Shown piece after piece: positions 8,908-17,477 of a stretch of DNA of 21,522 bases. Source of the stretch: Bacteroidota bacterium (GTDB lineage: Bacteria > Bacteroidota > Bacteroidia > 2-12-FULL-35-15); contig JADJHE010000053.1 of assembly GCA_016707685.1 (NCBI GenBank), forward strand, positions 1-21,522, read 5' to 3'. Numbering within the stretch: position 1 is the first letter of the stretch; each line of letters starts with the position of its first letter. A program made the translations under genes and the position numbers. Under the pieces are notes generated by a model that had not been told where the DNA came from, searched no databases, and saw only the letters and a program-made list of their open reading frames with translations.

Positions 8908-9647
8908 TTAGTTAACTGACCTTGCCTCATCAAGCTCTTCTTTTGAAACCAGTCCTAACGGAACAAAAATGGCTGATTTACCTTTTAATAACCAAGAGAA
9001 ACCAAACGCCACCAGTGATGTTGTTTCAAAAATATAAACCCAGTATCCCATATTGACCTCTTCATCACTGAAAAAACCATAGGCAAATAAAAAAATCAGA
9101 ACCGAAATGGATAAAATTACAGTCCATCCAAAAATCCGGTACCATTTTTTTCTGCGCTGATGCCAGCTGTCATCTTTTGGACTTAAGGTGAATTTATAAA
9201 CTGACATTAATCCAAGTAATATCAGAAAGAGTCCTGCACTTATCAGGTGTATGCTTGCCAAAATGGAGCTGGTGTGTTTATTGGGTGTGTTGGAAAATAG
9301 CATGCTCATCAAAATCAGTTGGAATCAGGGCTACTATTAGCGCAAGCAAACCGGCAATATTTGTAATGGTTACATCTTTTTATTTTATGATCATCTTTCA
9401 GATATCCTTTGTAACTGATAAGCAAAAGACCAAATGAAGCCAGTGTCCCTACAAAAATTATTTGTGCATAACTGTAATTATAATGACTGATGGATGGCAG
9501 AAATGCGGGATAATTCTTATGATTTATTTTTGTCATTATCATCTGAAAAGAACCAGCAAAATGGAAGAGACATACCCAATGTACCAATGAGCAACTGAAT
9601 CCGGCGGTAGTTGTTGGGAGTTTTGAGGCATAACAGAATTGGGTCAT
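8908..9647 (-). CDS. Six-helix integral membrane protein of unknown function, frameshifted
   Basis: With breaks near 9610, 9525, 9377 and 9300 allowed, one protein of about 240 residues appears. The pieces are NNYRRIQLLIGTLGMSLPF, then PSISHYNYSYAQIIFVGTLA, then ISYKGYLKDD, then VTITNIAGLLALIVALIPTD, then ASIHLISAGLFLILLGLMSV, and finally WVYIFETTSLVAFGFSWLLK. Six hydrophobic helices are predicted by eye. The order SISHYYYS-type loop, VGTL, YKGY, NIAG, A-x-IPT, IHLISA and a Glu inside the last helix recalls DUF998-like membrane proteins common in Bacteroidota; no activity is known to me. The start is uncertain: ATG 9647 or, more likely by sequence, ATG 9631 (MPQN). A TATATTTG box at 9687-9680 is a possible promoter. 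The C-terminus ELDEARSVN is intact. Confidence 0.65.
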
Positions 9648-9679
9648 ACTAAAAATAGTGATAATATTTATTGCCGGCT

Positions 9680-9687
9680 CAAATATA
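9680..9687 (-). promoter_or_regulatory. Candidate -7 box for the membrane protein
   Basis: The minus strand reads TATATTTG, a perfect TAnnTTTG, 32 nt ahead of ATG 9647 and 48 nt ahead of ATG 9631. No convincing TTG is seen at -33. Confidence 0.35.
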
Positions 9688-9730
9688 TAACCTCATAATT
9701 TTTCTGTTCTCTATGATATTCTGGATTTTG

Positions 9731-10067
9731 TGACCGCGTTAGGATTTCAGATCCTTTAGCGTCGACGTGCAGTGGATAATCCGCTTGTGCTTCTCCTTCG
9801 TCGAATCACGGGCATTTTTTGTTTGCTGCCTTCACCGACAAAGTCGGTTCAGTCATCAAACAAAAACGCCTGCCGGCAGAGCAAGCGTTTTATCAGAGTG
9901 ACCGCGTTAGGATTTCAGATCCTTTAGCGTCGACGTGCAGTGGATAATCCGCTTGTGCTTCTCCTTCGTCGAATCACGGGCATTTTTTTCCGCCGCACGA
10001 CAAGGTCGGCTCAGTCATCAAACAAAAAACGCCTGCCTGCGAAAAGCAGGCAAGCGTTTTATCAGAG
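9731..10067. repeat. Tandem direct repeat of about 168 bp, two copies
   Basis: Copy one is 9731-9898 and copy two 9899-10067. The first ~90 bases of each (TGACCGCGTTAGGATTTCAG onward, to CACGGGCATTTTTT) are identical. The middles differ: copy one has TTTTTGTTTG, which pairs with CAAACAAAAA around an inner CCGAC-AAA-GTCGG hairpin, while copy two has lost the left arm. The tails carry GCCTGC-type hairpins and end alike in CAAGCGTTTTATCAGAG. Each copy also holds the inverted repeat AGGAT-TTCAG-ATCCT. No protein is supported here. Confidence 0.85.
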
Positions 10068-10313
10068 TGACCCAAAAAGGGGAAATTTCAAACTTTTTGG
10101 AGGACTTAGAAAGGCTTCCTGCACTTGACTTCGAAGCAATAATGCTAAAGACAAAAATGTGGCTGAAAAGCGTAGTTTTCGCATTAAACTAAGGTGATTT
10201 TCATTTTGTTCTTTTAGAAATTGACAATCAAATTTGGCAGAAAAAAAACATTTAATTGTCACCAATCGTTAAATTAGGGTTATAGCGAGTAAGCAAAAAA
10301 AATCCCGATTCAC
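10068..10313. other. Non-coding spacer with an 8-bp inverted repeat
   Basis: After a partial third repeat start (TGACC) comes CCAAAAAG (10072-10079) with its complement CTTTTTGG (10093-10100), then AT-rich sequence up to the WG gene. Short frames on both strands overlap here but none looks like a protein. The block resembles dispersed intergenic sequence seen in Bacteroidota; this is from memory and unverified. Confidence 0.4.
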
Positions 10314-13300
10314 ATGATAAGAGTTTTATCCGTGTTTTTATTATGCCTGGTTACCTCACAATTAACTGCCCAAAATAATGAGGGGATTAAACCTTTCATG
10401 GACTATGCGCAATGCTATACCGGCTTTACAAATGCTGCCGGCTTTGAGATTTGGAAGCCCGAATTTGATTGGGTAACCCCAATGAGTATACCAGGACAAA
10501 ATTCCCAACAGTATTGCTGGAAAGTCAAGCATGGACAGGGCCTGTTGGCTTGTTAGACTGAACGGGAAAATAACCCTACCCTTTATTTATGACCAAATTT
10601 ATCTCTCAAGAAAGGATCGCCTGACTGTGCAGCTAAATGGTTTGTGGGGTATCATTGACCAGCAGGGAAACACATTTCTTGAACTAAAATATGACCAAAT
10701 TAGTCAAATTGGACTCGGCTACATCGTTAAAGAAAATGGACTTTACGGAATGTTGAATTTAGATTTTGAAGTAGTTCTTCCGCTGGAATATGATTACGTC
10801 GACAATATATTATTGCATAGCGGATACGATAGCTACGGGACCTATTCAAACATACTGTATTTGATAAAAAGGCCGGTTTATACGGCATTTTTGATATCGA
10901 TAAAGGAATCGTCATTGAACCACAGTACGGCTATGTTGAGCCATGTTGGAAAGATATTTATTGCGACGCTAACGTTTGCGCCTTTAAGGTTTTTGATACT
11001 TTAGATCAAACGGGTATTTGTAATAGTTCAGGAGATTTGGTTGTGCCCCTGGAGCAAAGGGAAACGCATGTTTTTACCTGGCAATTGGATTCCTGCGGAA
11101 CCTCATCTGTCTCCTATGCCATAGCCGAAGGCCATGAGGGATCGACAGGATACAATGTGAAAAACGGAGCGAGAACAAAGGTCTACGAAAAGCTATATGC
11201 TTTTCAGGGTCGGCTAATCTTTCTTGATGGCAGAGAATGGGGAATCCTTGACTCTGATTTAAGTGAAATATACAGATCTGGTAAATACCTTCCTGCTTAT
11301 AGTTCCGATTGGACGACCAATCCCATAAAATATCACAGCTATTCTGAGAGTTTTATAGGGCAAGGTAGTGGCTATGATTTAAGCTGGAATGACGACCTTA
11401 TCTTTATTTGCAAATCAATGAATCCGACGTTGCCATTGGATGAGCAGGAATTTGAAATCGGACTTTTGAATTATGTTACTGGTTTGCAAACTTTGGTAAA
11501 ATACAATCATATCAGCGTTCGTATAAAAGATGGCATAAAATATTTTTGGGCCTATAGCAATAACGGTAGAGATAAAATAAAAGAGCCTGAAATGTATCTT
11601 GAAACCGTTGAGGTGTATGACGAAAATATGAACAAAATCGGTGCTCAGTCTTATTTTGAAAGGCGAAATAGCGACGATAATGTGATACTTACAGATCGGC
11701 TGACCGTTGTGAAAACTATGAAGGTTTATGTTGTGGCTTTCATTGAAGGAGAAACTGGCGGTGCCCCTTCAAACACGAATATGGTGAGTTGAAAATATCA
11801 GGCTCTAAGAATTTATACCTCTTTGAAATGGATGACAAGAAAACATTATATGACGGTAAAGAAATGTTGTTATCCCGGAAAATTATCGCGATATTTTTTC
11901 ATCGAAGGAGGGACGATCATTGCGCATAAAGAAAAGAATGTCGACTTTATTCTTCCGGATTTGATTTAATCTCAGAAGATGCCAACTTGATTGGTGCTTG
12001 TCATAACCTGGACAGAAATGGTCTTTTCGCCACTTACCCGGGTGTCGCCTCCCGCTACCTTAACACTTGCCTTTTATTGTAGATGATAAGCATTAATGCT
12101 ATACGAGAATGACCAAATGATAAAAGGAGATTCAACCCGCTTTGATTTTAAACAAGACTATTTAGCCATTTTCAAACATTCGATCGATCGTTTTGGAAAA
12201 ATTATCTCTTCAGAAGTGTCAAAACAAACCGCCAAAAAAGTTAAACTGAAAAGTCCATATCCGGGAACTATTCCAGTTGCTCATGTAAAGGATTCAATAC
12301 CCTATTTCTATTGGCGATCTGAACAGAGCTTTTCAAATTCATACCGGTACTCCTGGCATCTTTATGATTCAGCCAATATCAAAAGAGTTAATGAAGTGGA
12401 TTTTGACTTTCCGCTAGTTTCAGGCAAACCCTTCGTACGCATTTTTAAATCCAACGGTTTTTTCGGCATCATCTCAGAAAAATACGAGATCCTGGTTCGA
12501 CCTGAGTATGAATTTATATATGAATTAGATGGCTGCTTTGCCATTCTTAGAGATGGATTGTGGCAAATTTATAGCCCGGTCAACGGATTTTCTTCTGAAA
12601 CCTTTACGGCCATTTGTACCTATAGTTATAAACCCGGTCGCGTTGTTTTTAGCGGTAACAAAGTGGGTATTATCAATGATAAGCTCGAAATGATCCTTCC
12701 GTTAACCGATACATCTGAGGCAATAAAATCAATGGACTTTTTAGAATTACTTGGTATTAATGGACAGTATTATGGAAACCAAACCTATGGATACGAAGGT
12801 TTTGTTTACAACGGTGAACCCGTAGATTTTTATCGACAATTGAACAACAAAATCCTGCTTGAAAGAACATGGATGAGATCGACCTGCAATGACTTATTAT
12901 TAAAATACAACATAGAGCCGGTTGACATTATTACATGTATGACGTTTCATTTCCGTCACAACTTTTACCTGAGAGAGACGATATTAAATAAAAGAACTAT
13001 TTCCAGGCTATCATTCCCGGTACTATTATACTGCAACTACTATGTGAGAAATGGGTCGGTTAATTCCCTTAACTACGGTGATTACTGGGTCAACGCCATT
13101 AAAAACAACCAACTATCAGCTTAAAGATTCTGTGCTGGTTCCGATAACCTTTGAAGATATTTTTAAAATTGATTCTGTATCCGTAAAAAACTTAGATGAT
13201 CTGATCATTGAGGAGCTAAACAGATCCCAGTCTTTAGGTCTGACGTGTAACAATCTGGAAGAAGTTTTTATCGGAAATGAAAGCAAATTTTATTCTTAAC

Positions 13301-13420
13301 GACTACTTCATCTTCTTCTCTTTAGCAGGAACAAGTTATGCAACTCATGGCGGAGCAAATATTCCGTATTCAAAACTAGAGTCAATATTATTAGAACCAT
13401 GGAAGTTTAAGAGCTATTAA
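10314..13420 (+). CDS. Very large secreted WG-repeat protein with RsiV/DUF3298-like C-terminus, frameshifted
   Basis: Function unknown. The ATG at 10314 gives a clear signal peptide (MIRVLSVFLLCLVTSQLTAQ), so the protein is exported. WG-type beta repeats follow: GLWGIIDQQGNTFLELKYDQ, GLYGMLNLDFEVVLPLEYDY, GLYGIFDIDKGIVIEPQYGY and later REWGILDSDLSEIY, GFFGIISEKYEILVRPEYEF and NKVGIINDKLEMILPL. The last ~170 residues read YDVSFPS, a helical NKR-LFPGYHSRYYYTATT stretch, DSVLVPITFEDIFKIDS and, near the end, a FIFFSLAGTSYATHGGANIP-YSKLESIL run. That is the layout of a DUF3298/RsiV-type domain (YDVSFP, LTLDDLF, IPYSEL). At least seven indels are needed (near 10547, 10875, 11770, 11890, 11955, 12080 and 12960-13090). 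The reconstructed length is about 1035 residues, ending KFKSY at TAA 13418. The repeat fold suggests ligand or partner binding outside the cytoplasm. Confidence 0.7.
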
Positions 13421-13473
13421 GTCAACTATTGGTAATTTTGTTCTGCACTATTGAAGCGATAGAAAAAAAATAA

Positions 13474-14010
13474 ATGACAAATCCCTCTTTCAACTTCACC
13501 GGCGATTGGGAATTCAACTTAGAATTTCCTGAATTCACTGCATGTTTTTCAGAAACAAGCAACCCCTATTATTATCCTAGCAAAAACTTGCGAATTGAAA
13601 TTCAAGATGACATTTCCGAAAATCCTGATCCAAATCCAGAACAATTAAAAACGCTGCAATACATTTTAGAACATCAAAAGGAAATTGCAGAACGCGCTTG
13701 TAAAAAAGTGTTGGAAGAAATACCTCAAATTATTCGTGATTATAATTTAGAAGATGAACGAGACTATGAAGACCTGACGATTGATGATATTAAGGAGCGA
13801 ATTCAAATCACAAAAATTCACATTCAACTTAATGCCAAAGAAGGATTTGCTTATTATGATTTGTTGGGCAATTGTAGATGGGATGAAGAACATGGATTGA
13901 ATCTTTTGTTTTGGAAAGACAACGCGCTTTGTTCATGTCGGGCCCGGGGAGAGAAGACAAAGGAAAGGGGAACTTTTTGGGGACAATTGAACTGTCTCCC
14001 AAAAACGTAA
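13474..14010 (+). CDS. DUF6985-like small protein
   Basis: A 178-residue protein of unknown function, 53 bp after the WG-repeat gene and probably read with it. It has an acidic, soluble sequence with no signal peptide. The central helical block (LKTLQYILEHQKEIAERACK and DLTIDDIKERIQITKIHIQL) is followed by the marker GFAYYDLLGNCRWDEEHGLN-LLF. I associate an aromatic-rich strand followed by WDEEHGL with the DUF6985/DUF2004 group, whose members are often near toxin or immunity genes. The last ~25 residues (CSCRARGEKTKERGTFWGQL and onward) do not look like the family, so a frameshift near 13930 may have extended or altered the end. An immunity-like role is only a guess. Confidence 0.55.
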   Translation: MTNPSFNFTGDWEFNLEFPEFTACFSETSNPYYYPSKNLRIEIQDDISENPDPNPEQLKTLQYILEHQKEIAERACKKVLEEIPQIIRDYNLEDERDYEDLTIDDIKERIQITKIHIQLNAKEGFAYYDLLGNCRWDEEHGLNLLFWKDNALCSCRARGEKTKERGTFWGQLNCLPKT

Positions 14011-14329
14011 CAGAAAATCCAAAATGTTTTTAACCAAATCCAAATAGAAAAAACTAAAACCTTCACAAGAATTCAAAAAACACTGATTTGTTAGCGCTCG
14101 GCCAAAATGCGCCAAGCTGATTTCAATTTCCTTAAAAATTAAATACGCAACCAAGATCAAAAGCAAACTTCTAAGATTTATTTAGGGTCAATAAAATTAA
14201 CAAAACAATACAATTTTTTTGCCGGCAAAAAGTAAAACTTAACGGACTAATTCATGGTTTTATAAATCTCAAAAATAATTGAAATTCCTTGCTTGAAAAA
14301 GGCGTTCTATTGATGAACTTAATCATAAC
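14011..14329. other. AT-rich spacer, left flank of the IS
   Basis: No gene is seen except that the last 11 codons before the IS (14297-14329, reading KRRSIDELNHN) are in frame with the small gene on the other side of the element. A perfect 16-bp palindrome, TTTTTGCCGGCAAAAA, lies at 14216-14231. Confidence 0.5.
14321..14329. repeat. Left copy of the direct repeat flanking the IS
   Basis: AATCATAAC is found here and again at 16940-16948, immediately outside the IS ends. It is read as the target-site duplication (8 or 9 bp). The alternative is TAAC as a 4-bp duplication with TG...CA element ends. Confidence 0.7.
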
Positions 14330-14337
14330 TGAAATTT

Positions 14338-14427
14338 CACTGAAACTGACCCCCTTTTTTCACTCGAAACTGACCCCACTTTTTCACTCGAAACTGACCC
14401 CACTTTTTCAGTGTAAATTGACCCCTC
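14338..14427 (+). repeat. Left-end transposase-binding repeats of the IS (four units)
   Basis: Units at 14338-14360, 14361-14384, 14385-14408 and 14409-14427. The second and third are identical (CACTCGAAACTGACCCCAC plus T run). The fourth diverges (GTGTAAATTGACCCCTC) and matches the inner right-end repeat. Confidence 0.8.
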
Positions 14428-14513
14428 AAAATTAAGTCGCTGGTCATACTGTTTTAGAACCATGTTTCTTTAGGTTTTTGGATAAAAAAATCCGAAGCTA
14501 AATCTACTCAAAC

Positions 14514-16064
14514 ATGGCAAACAAAACAATTAGTATGAGCAAATTAAAACAAATCATCAAGCTTCATTGTCAGGGCACTGGCAAAAGAACAATAGGCGAA
14601 ACGCTTGGAATATCAAAGAATACAGCCAAGGCATACATTGAAATTTTCAGATCACTAAAAATAACTTGGGATGAGTTATCAAAAATGAGTGACCATGAAG
14701 TGGACCGACTTTTTCATCCTGAAAAAACGGTTGATCAACCTGAGAAACTAAAAACACTGTACGAGTTTTTTCCATACGCAGAAAAGAAGCTGCGGCAGCG
14801 CGGTGTTACGATTCACATGATGTGGGAAGAATATTTTAATAAAAATCCTGATGGTTACAAAGCCACACACTTTAATAATTTATTCAAAGCTTATCGAAGG
14901 CGAGTTACTCCTTCCATGCACATGGATCACAAAGCAGGAGATAAAATGTATGTTGATTTTACTGGAGAGAAATTGAGCATCGTAGATCCGCAAACAGCTG
15001 AAATAATAATGCTTGAAGTTTTTGTAGCTGTGCTTGGAGCAAGTCAATACACTTATGTTGAAGCAGTAGAATCACAAACTGTTGAAGACTTTATAAGCTG
15101 TTGTGAAAACGCGCTTCATTTTTTCGGTGGTTCGCCCAGGGCAATTGTTCCTGACAACCTCAAATCGGCAGTGATAAAAAGTAGCAAGTATGAACCCACA
15201 ATCAATACCAACTTTGAACGTTTTGCAGATCATTATTCAATGGCTGTTGTTCCTGCACGAGCATATAAACCAAAGGACAAAGCATTGGTTGAAGGAGCAG
15301 TGAAAATTGTTTACACCCGAATTTTTACACGACTCAGTCAAGACAAGTACACCTCTGTTTCATCGATCAACAAAGCCATTTATCCTTTTCTCTATGATCA
15401 CAACGCACGTTCATTTAAAGGCAGGGCATACTCACGTTTGCAACAGTTCGAAGAAATGGAAAAGCCTGCACTGGAGCCGCTACCAGAAAAGCGTTTTGAG
15501 ATGCGCAAGCAATTGGATTTAACCGTGATGAAAAACGGTCACGTGCACCTTGGACCAGATAGACATTATTACAGTGTACCTTATTCTTACATTGGTAAAA
15601 AGGTGCGATTGTTATTCTCAAAATCTTTTGTAGAAATCTATCACCGTCATGAACTCATTGCCTCTCATCCTCGCGTAAAGTCCCCGCACAATTACACAAC
15701 AGATCCCGCCCACATGGCCTCGCAACATCAATTTGTGAGTGATTGGTCACCGGATTATTTTTTAAAACAAGCGCGTGAAATATCCCCAGATGTTGAGTTC
15801 TATATTGCACAAGTTCTCTTGAAAAAAATTCATCCCGAACAAGCTTACCGAACCTGTCGTGGAATTTTAAACTATGCAAAACGGGTCGGTAACCAAAGGC
15901 TTATCCGCGCTTGTAACCGCGCACATAGTTATGGTCTTTACCATTACAATATCATAGAAACTATTCTTCAGCGCGGTCTTGATCAGTATGATGAAGATGA
16001 TACACAAGAAGAACTTCCGTTCACTTCGCACGAGAATATCCGCGGAGAAGATTATTATCAGTAG
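14514..16064 (+). CDS. istA: IS21 transposase IstA
   Basis: DDE transposase that cuts and joins the IS ends; it works with IstB. It has 516 residues, normal size, with the frame intact. An N-terminal helix-turn-helix spans about residues 8-46 (QGTGKRTIGETLGISKNTAK). The retroviral-integrase-type core spans about 138-270, with catalytic Asp148 (MYVDFTGEK), Asp214 (IVPDNLKS) and Glu260 (KALVEGAVK). A C-terminal beta-rich DNA-binding region includes YYSVPYSYIGKKVRLLF. The acidic C-terminus ends ENIRGEDYYQ. istB begins 21 bp downstream on the same strand. Confidence 0.95.
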   Translation: MANKTISMSKLKQIIKLHCQGTGKRTIGETLGISKNTAKAYIEIFRSLKITWDELSKMSDHEVDRLFHPEKTVDQPEKLKTLYEFFPYAEKKLRQRGVTIHMMWEEYFNKNPDGYKATHFNNLFKAYRRRVTPSMHMDHKAGDKMYVDFTGEKLSIVDPQTAEIIMLEVFVAVLGASQYTYVEAVESQTVEDFISCCENALHFFGGSPRAIVPDNLKSAVIKSSKYEPTINTNFERFADHYSMAVVPARAYKPKDKALVEGAVKIVYTRIFTRLSQDKYTSVSSINKAIYPFLYDHNARSFKGRAYSRLQQFEEMEKPALEPLPEKRFEMRKQLDLTVMKNGHVHLGPDRHYYSVPYSYIGKKVRLLFSKSFVEIYHRHELIASHPRVKSPHNYTTDPAHMASQHQFVSDWSPDYFLKQAREISPDVEFYIAQVLLKKIHPEQAYRTCRGILNYAKRVGNQRLIRACNRAHSYGLYHYNIIETILQRGLDQYDEDDTQEELPFTSHENIRGEDYYQ

Positions 16065-16085
16065 TAACAATTAAAAACAAATATC

Positions 16086-16835
16086 ATGAATGAATCATCA
16101 TTAGAAAAATTAAGACAAATGCATTTGTACGGGATGCTCAAAGCATTGCGTACAAATATTGAAACAGACAAAAATGAAAAGCTAACACCCGATGAGCTGG
16201 TGTCATTTTTAGTAGACTCAGAATGGGATGAACGCTATAACCGAAAGCTTAGCCGCACAATCTCCAACGCAAAGTTCCGCTACAAGGCATCCATTGAGCA
16301 ACTCACTTTTGAAGACAATCGGTTCAACAAAAATCAAGTCATGCGCGTTGCAAATTGCGAGTTTATCAAGAAAAAAGAAAATCTGATTATTACAGGCAGC
16401 ACAGGAATCGGAAAAAGTTTTCTTGCATCAGCAGTCGGTCACGAAGCGTGTTCACAAGGATATAAAGTTTTGTATCAGCACAGCACCAAACTTTTTGCAA
16501 AACTGAAAATGGCAAAAGCTGACGGGTCGTACTTAAAGGAACTTGCTAAAATAGAAAAGCAAGATCTGCTCATTATTGATGACTTTGGAATCCAGCCACT
16601 CGACGCACAAAGCCGCGCATCTCTCATGGAAATTATCGAAGACCGCCACGCCAAGGCCTCCACGCTACTGACCTCGCAATTACCAGTAAACAAATGGCAC
16701 GAAGCAATCGGCGAACAAACTATTGCCGATGCGATTCTTGACAGAATCGTTCACGACGCGCATCGCCTGGAACTAAAAGGAGAATCTATGCGTAAGAAAA
16801 GACAACTAAAAGAAGATCTTGTAAACGAGAAGTAA
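16086..16835 (+). CDS. istB: IS21 helper ATPase IstB
   Basis: AAA+ ATPase related to DnaC that selects the target and stimulates IstA. It has 249 residues, the usual size. An N-terminal helical domain (1-75) is followed by Walker A GSTGIGKS (residues 104-111), Walker B LLIIDDFG (161-168, acidic pair Asp165-Asp166), sensor-1-like TSQ (196-198) and an arginine in AILDRIVHDAHR (about 217-228) that fits the arginine-finger region. The basic C-terminal tail is MRKKRQLKEDLVNEK. It is cotranscribed with istA. Confidence 0.95.
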   Translation: MNESSLEKLRQMHLYGMLKALRTNIETDKNEKLTPDELVSFLVDSEWDERYNRKLSRTISNAKFRYKASIEQLTFEDNRFNKNQVMRVANCEFIKKKENLIITGSTGIGKSFLASAVGHEACSQGYKVLYQHSTKLFAKLKMAKADGSYLKELAKIEKQDLLIIDDFGIQPLDAQSRASLMEIIEDRHAKASTLLTSQLPVNKWHEAIGEQTIADAILDRIVHDAHRLELKGESMRKKRQLKEDLVNEK

Positions 16836-16896
16836 ATTAACTAAATTTGATAACCACTAAAACAGAAAAATGACCGCAAAAAAGCAACTTAGAAAT

Positions 16897-16940
16897 GAGG
16901 GGTCAATTTAGAGTGAAAAAGTGGGGTCAGGTTGAGTGAA
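16897..16940 (-). repeat. Right-end transposase-binding repeats of the IS (two units)
   Basis: On the minus strand, TTCACTCAACCTGACCCCAC (from 16940) and CACTCTAAATTGACCCCTC (from 16915) are inverted copies of the left-end units, spaced about 24 bp apart. Confidence 0.8.
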
Positions 16941-16948
16941 ATCATAAC
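16940..16948. repeat. Right copy of the direct repeat flanking the IS
   Basis: AATCATAAC, identical to 14321-14329. Confidence 0.7.
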
Positions 16949-16972
16949 CAAAAAACCGTTTTAACTATTTGG

Positions 16973-17269
16973 ATGTTCGATTTTCGACATTTGCTAACCA
17001 CTGAGAGACTACCGTTGCACAATCGAGACAATAATAATTTGAATGTACAAATCGAAAAATGCAAAGAAGATATTCTATGGGTAATTTCAAAAGGTGCTGA
17101 TGCTAATCATAAATCTATTGAAGATGCATATGGATTTTCTAGTAATCAATACGACAGCAAAATATTGATTGAAGAAATGAAGGATGTTTTGAGGCCGTTT
17201 CAGATTAACGGTCATGATAAAAAAGTTGTTGCAGAAAATAAATGGTGGCAACGTTTTTTTAAGAGATGA
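16973..17269 (+). CDS. Small soluble protein of unknown function, 5' end interrupted by the IS
   Basis: Not recognised. From the first ATG the frame gives 98 residues: MFDFRHLLTTERLPLHNRDN, then a helical part with EKCKEDILWVISKGADANHK and EDAYGFSSNQYDSKILIEEM, and a basic end KWWQRFFKR. There is no signal peptide or membrane segment. The frame is open leftwards to the IS boundary (NHNQKTVLTIW before the Met). If the IS and one copy of the 9-bp repeat are removed, it stays open for 11 more codons on the far side (KRRSIDELNHN). The true start was therefore probably upstream of the IS, making this an interrupted gene whose surviving part may not be translated from a natural start. Confidence 0.5.
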   Translation: MFDFRHLLTTERLPLHNRDNNNLNVQIEKCKEDILWVISKGADANHKSIEDAYGFSSNQYDSKILIEEMKDVLRPFQINGHDKKVVAENKWWQRFFKR

Positions 17270-17477
17270 CAAAAAACTAATTCGGCAAACTCAAAAATTA
17301 AAGAAGCCATAAACACGCCAAAGGAGCCACAAATCAACTCCAAAAAATCTTTGCTTGTCAATTCAGGCTCTGCAAATGACCGCGTTGTCAAACCAAATTA
17401 GCAAGATTCTTAATCATCGAGTACAACATTCGTGAAAGTTCATCTGCCTTCATTTTCAAAGCAAAACTCAAGAAAAA
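17270..17477. other. Intergenic, nothing recognised
   Basis: AT-rich spacer between two convergent genes. A short minus-strand stretch (MKADELSRMLYSMIKNLANL) looks protein-like but has only about 21 codons and is not claimed as a gene. Confidence 0.3.

Larger units (their letters stand above)
14330..16939 (+). mobile_element. IS21-family insertion sequence, apparently complete
   Basis: About 2.6 kb with istA and istB both intact. Left end: four iterations at about 24-bp spacing (14338-14427) of a CACTCGAAACTGACCCC-type unit. Right end: two inverted iterations (16897-16918, 16922-16940). Multiple subterminal repeats that bind the transposase are a known trait of IS21 elements. Exact ends are uncertain by a few bases because the 9-bp flanking repeat overlaps possible TG...CA termini. 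The intact genes suggest a recently active element. Confidence 0.88.

Noticed and set aside
9731..10067. CRISPR array
   Set aside because: Only two adjacent 168-bp copies, no short repeats with unique spacers, no cas genes.
9935..10265. Short frames on both strands across the 168-bp repeat and spacer
   Set aside because: They arise from repeated non-coding DNA; no start context or recognisable motif, and the two repeat copies do not keep the frame.
13854..14166. Minus-strand frames opposite the DUF6985-like gene end
   Set aside because: Hydrophobic, low-complexity antisense readings without family features.
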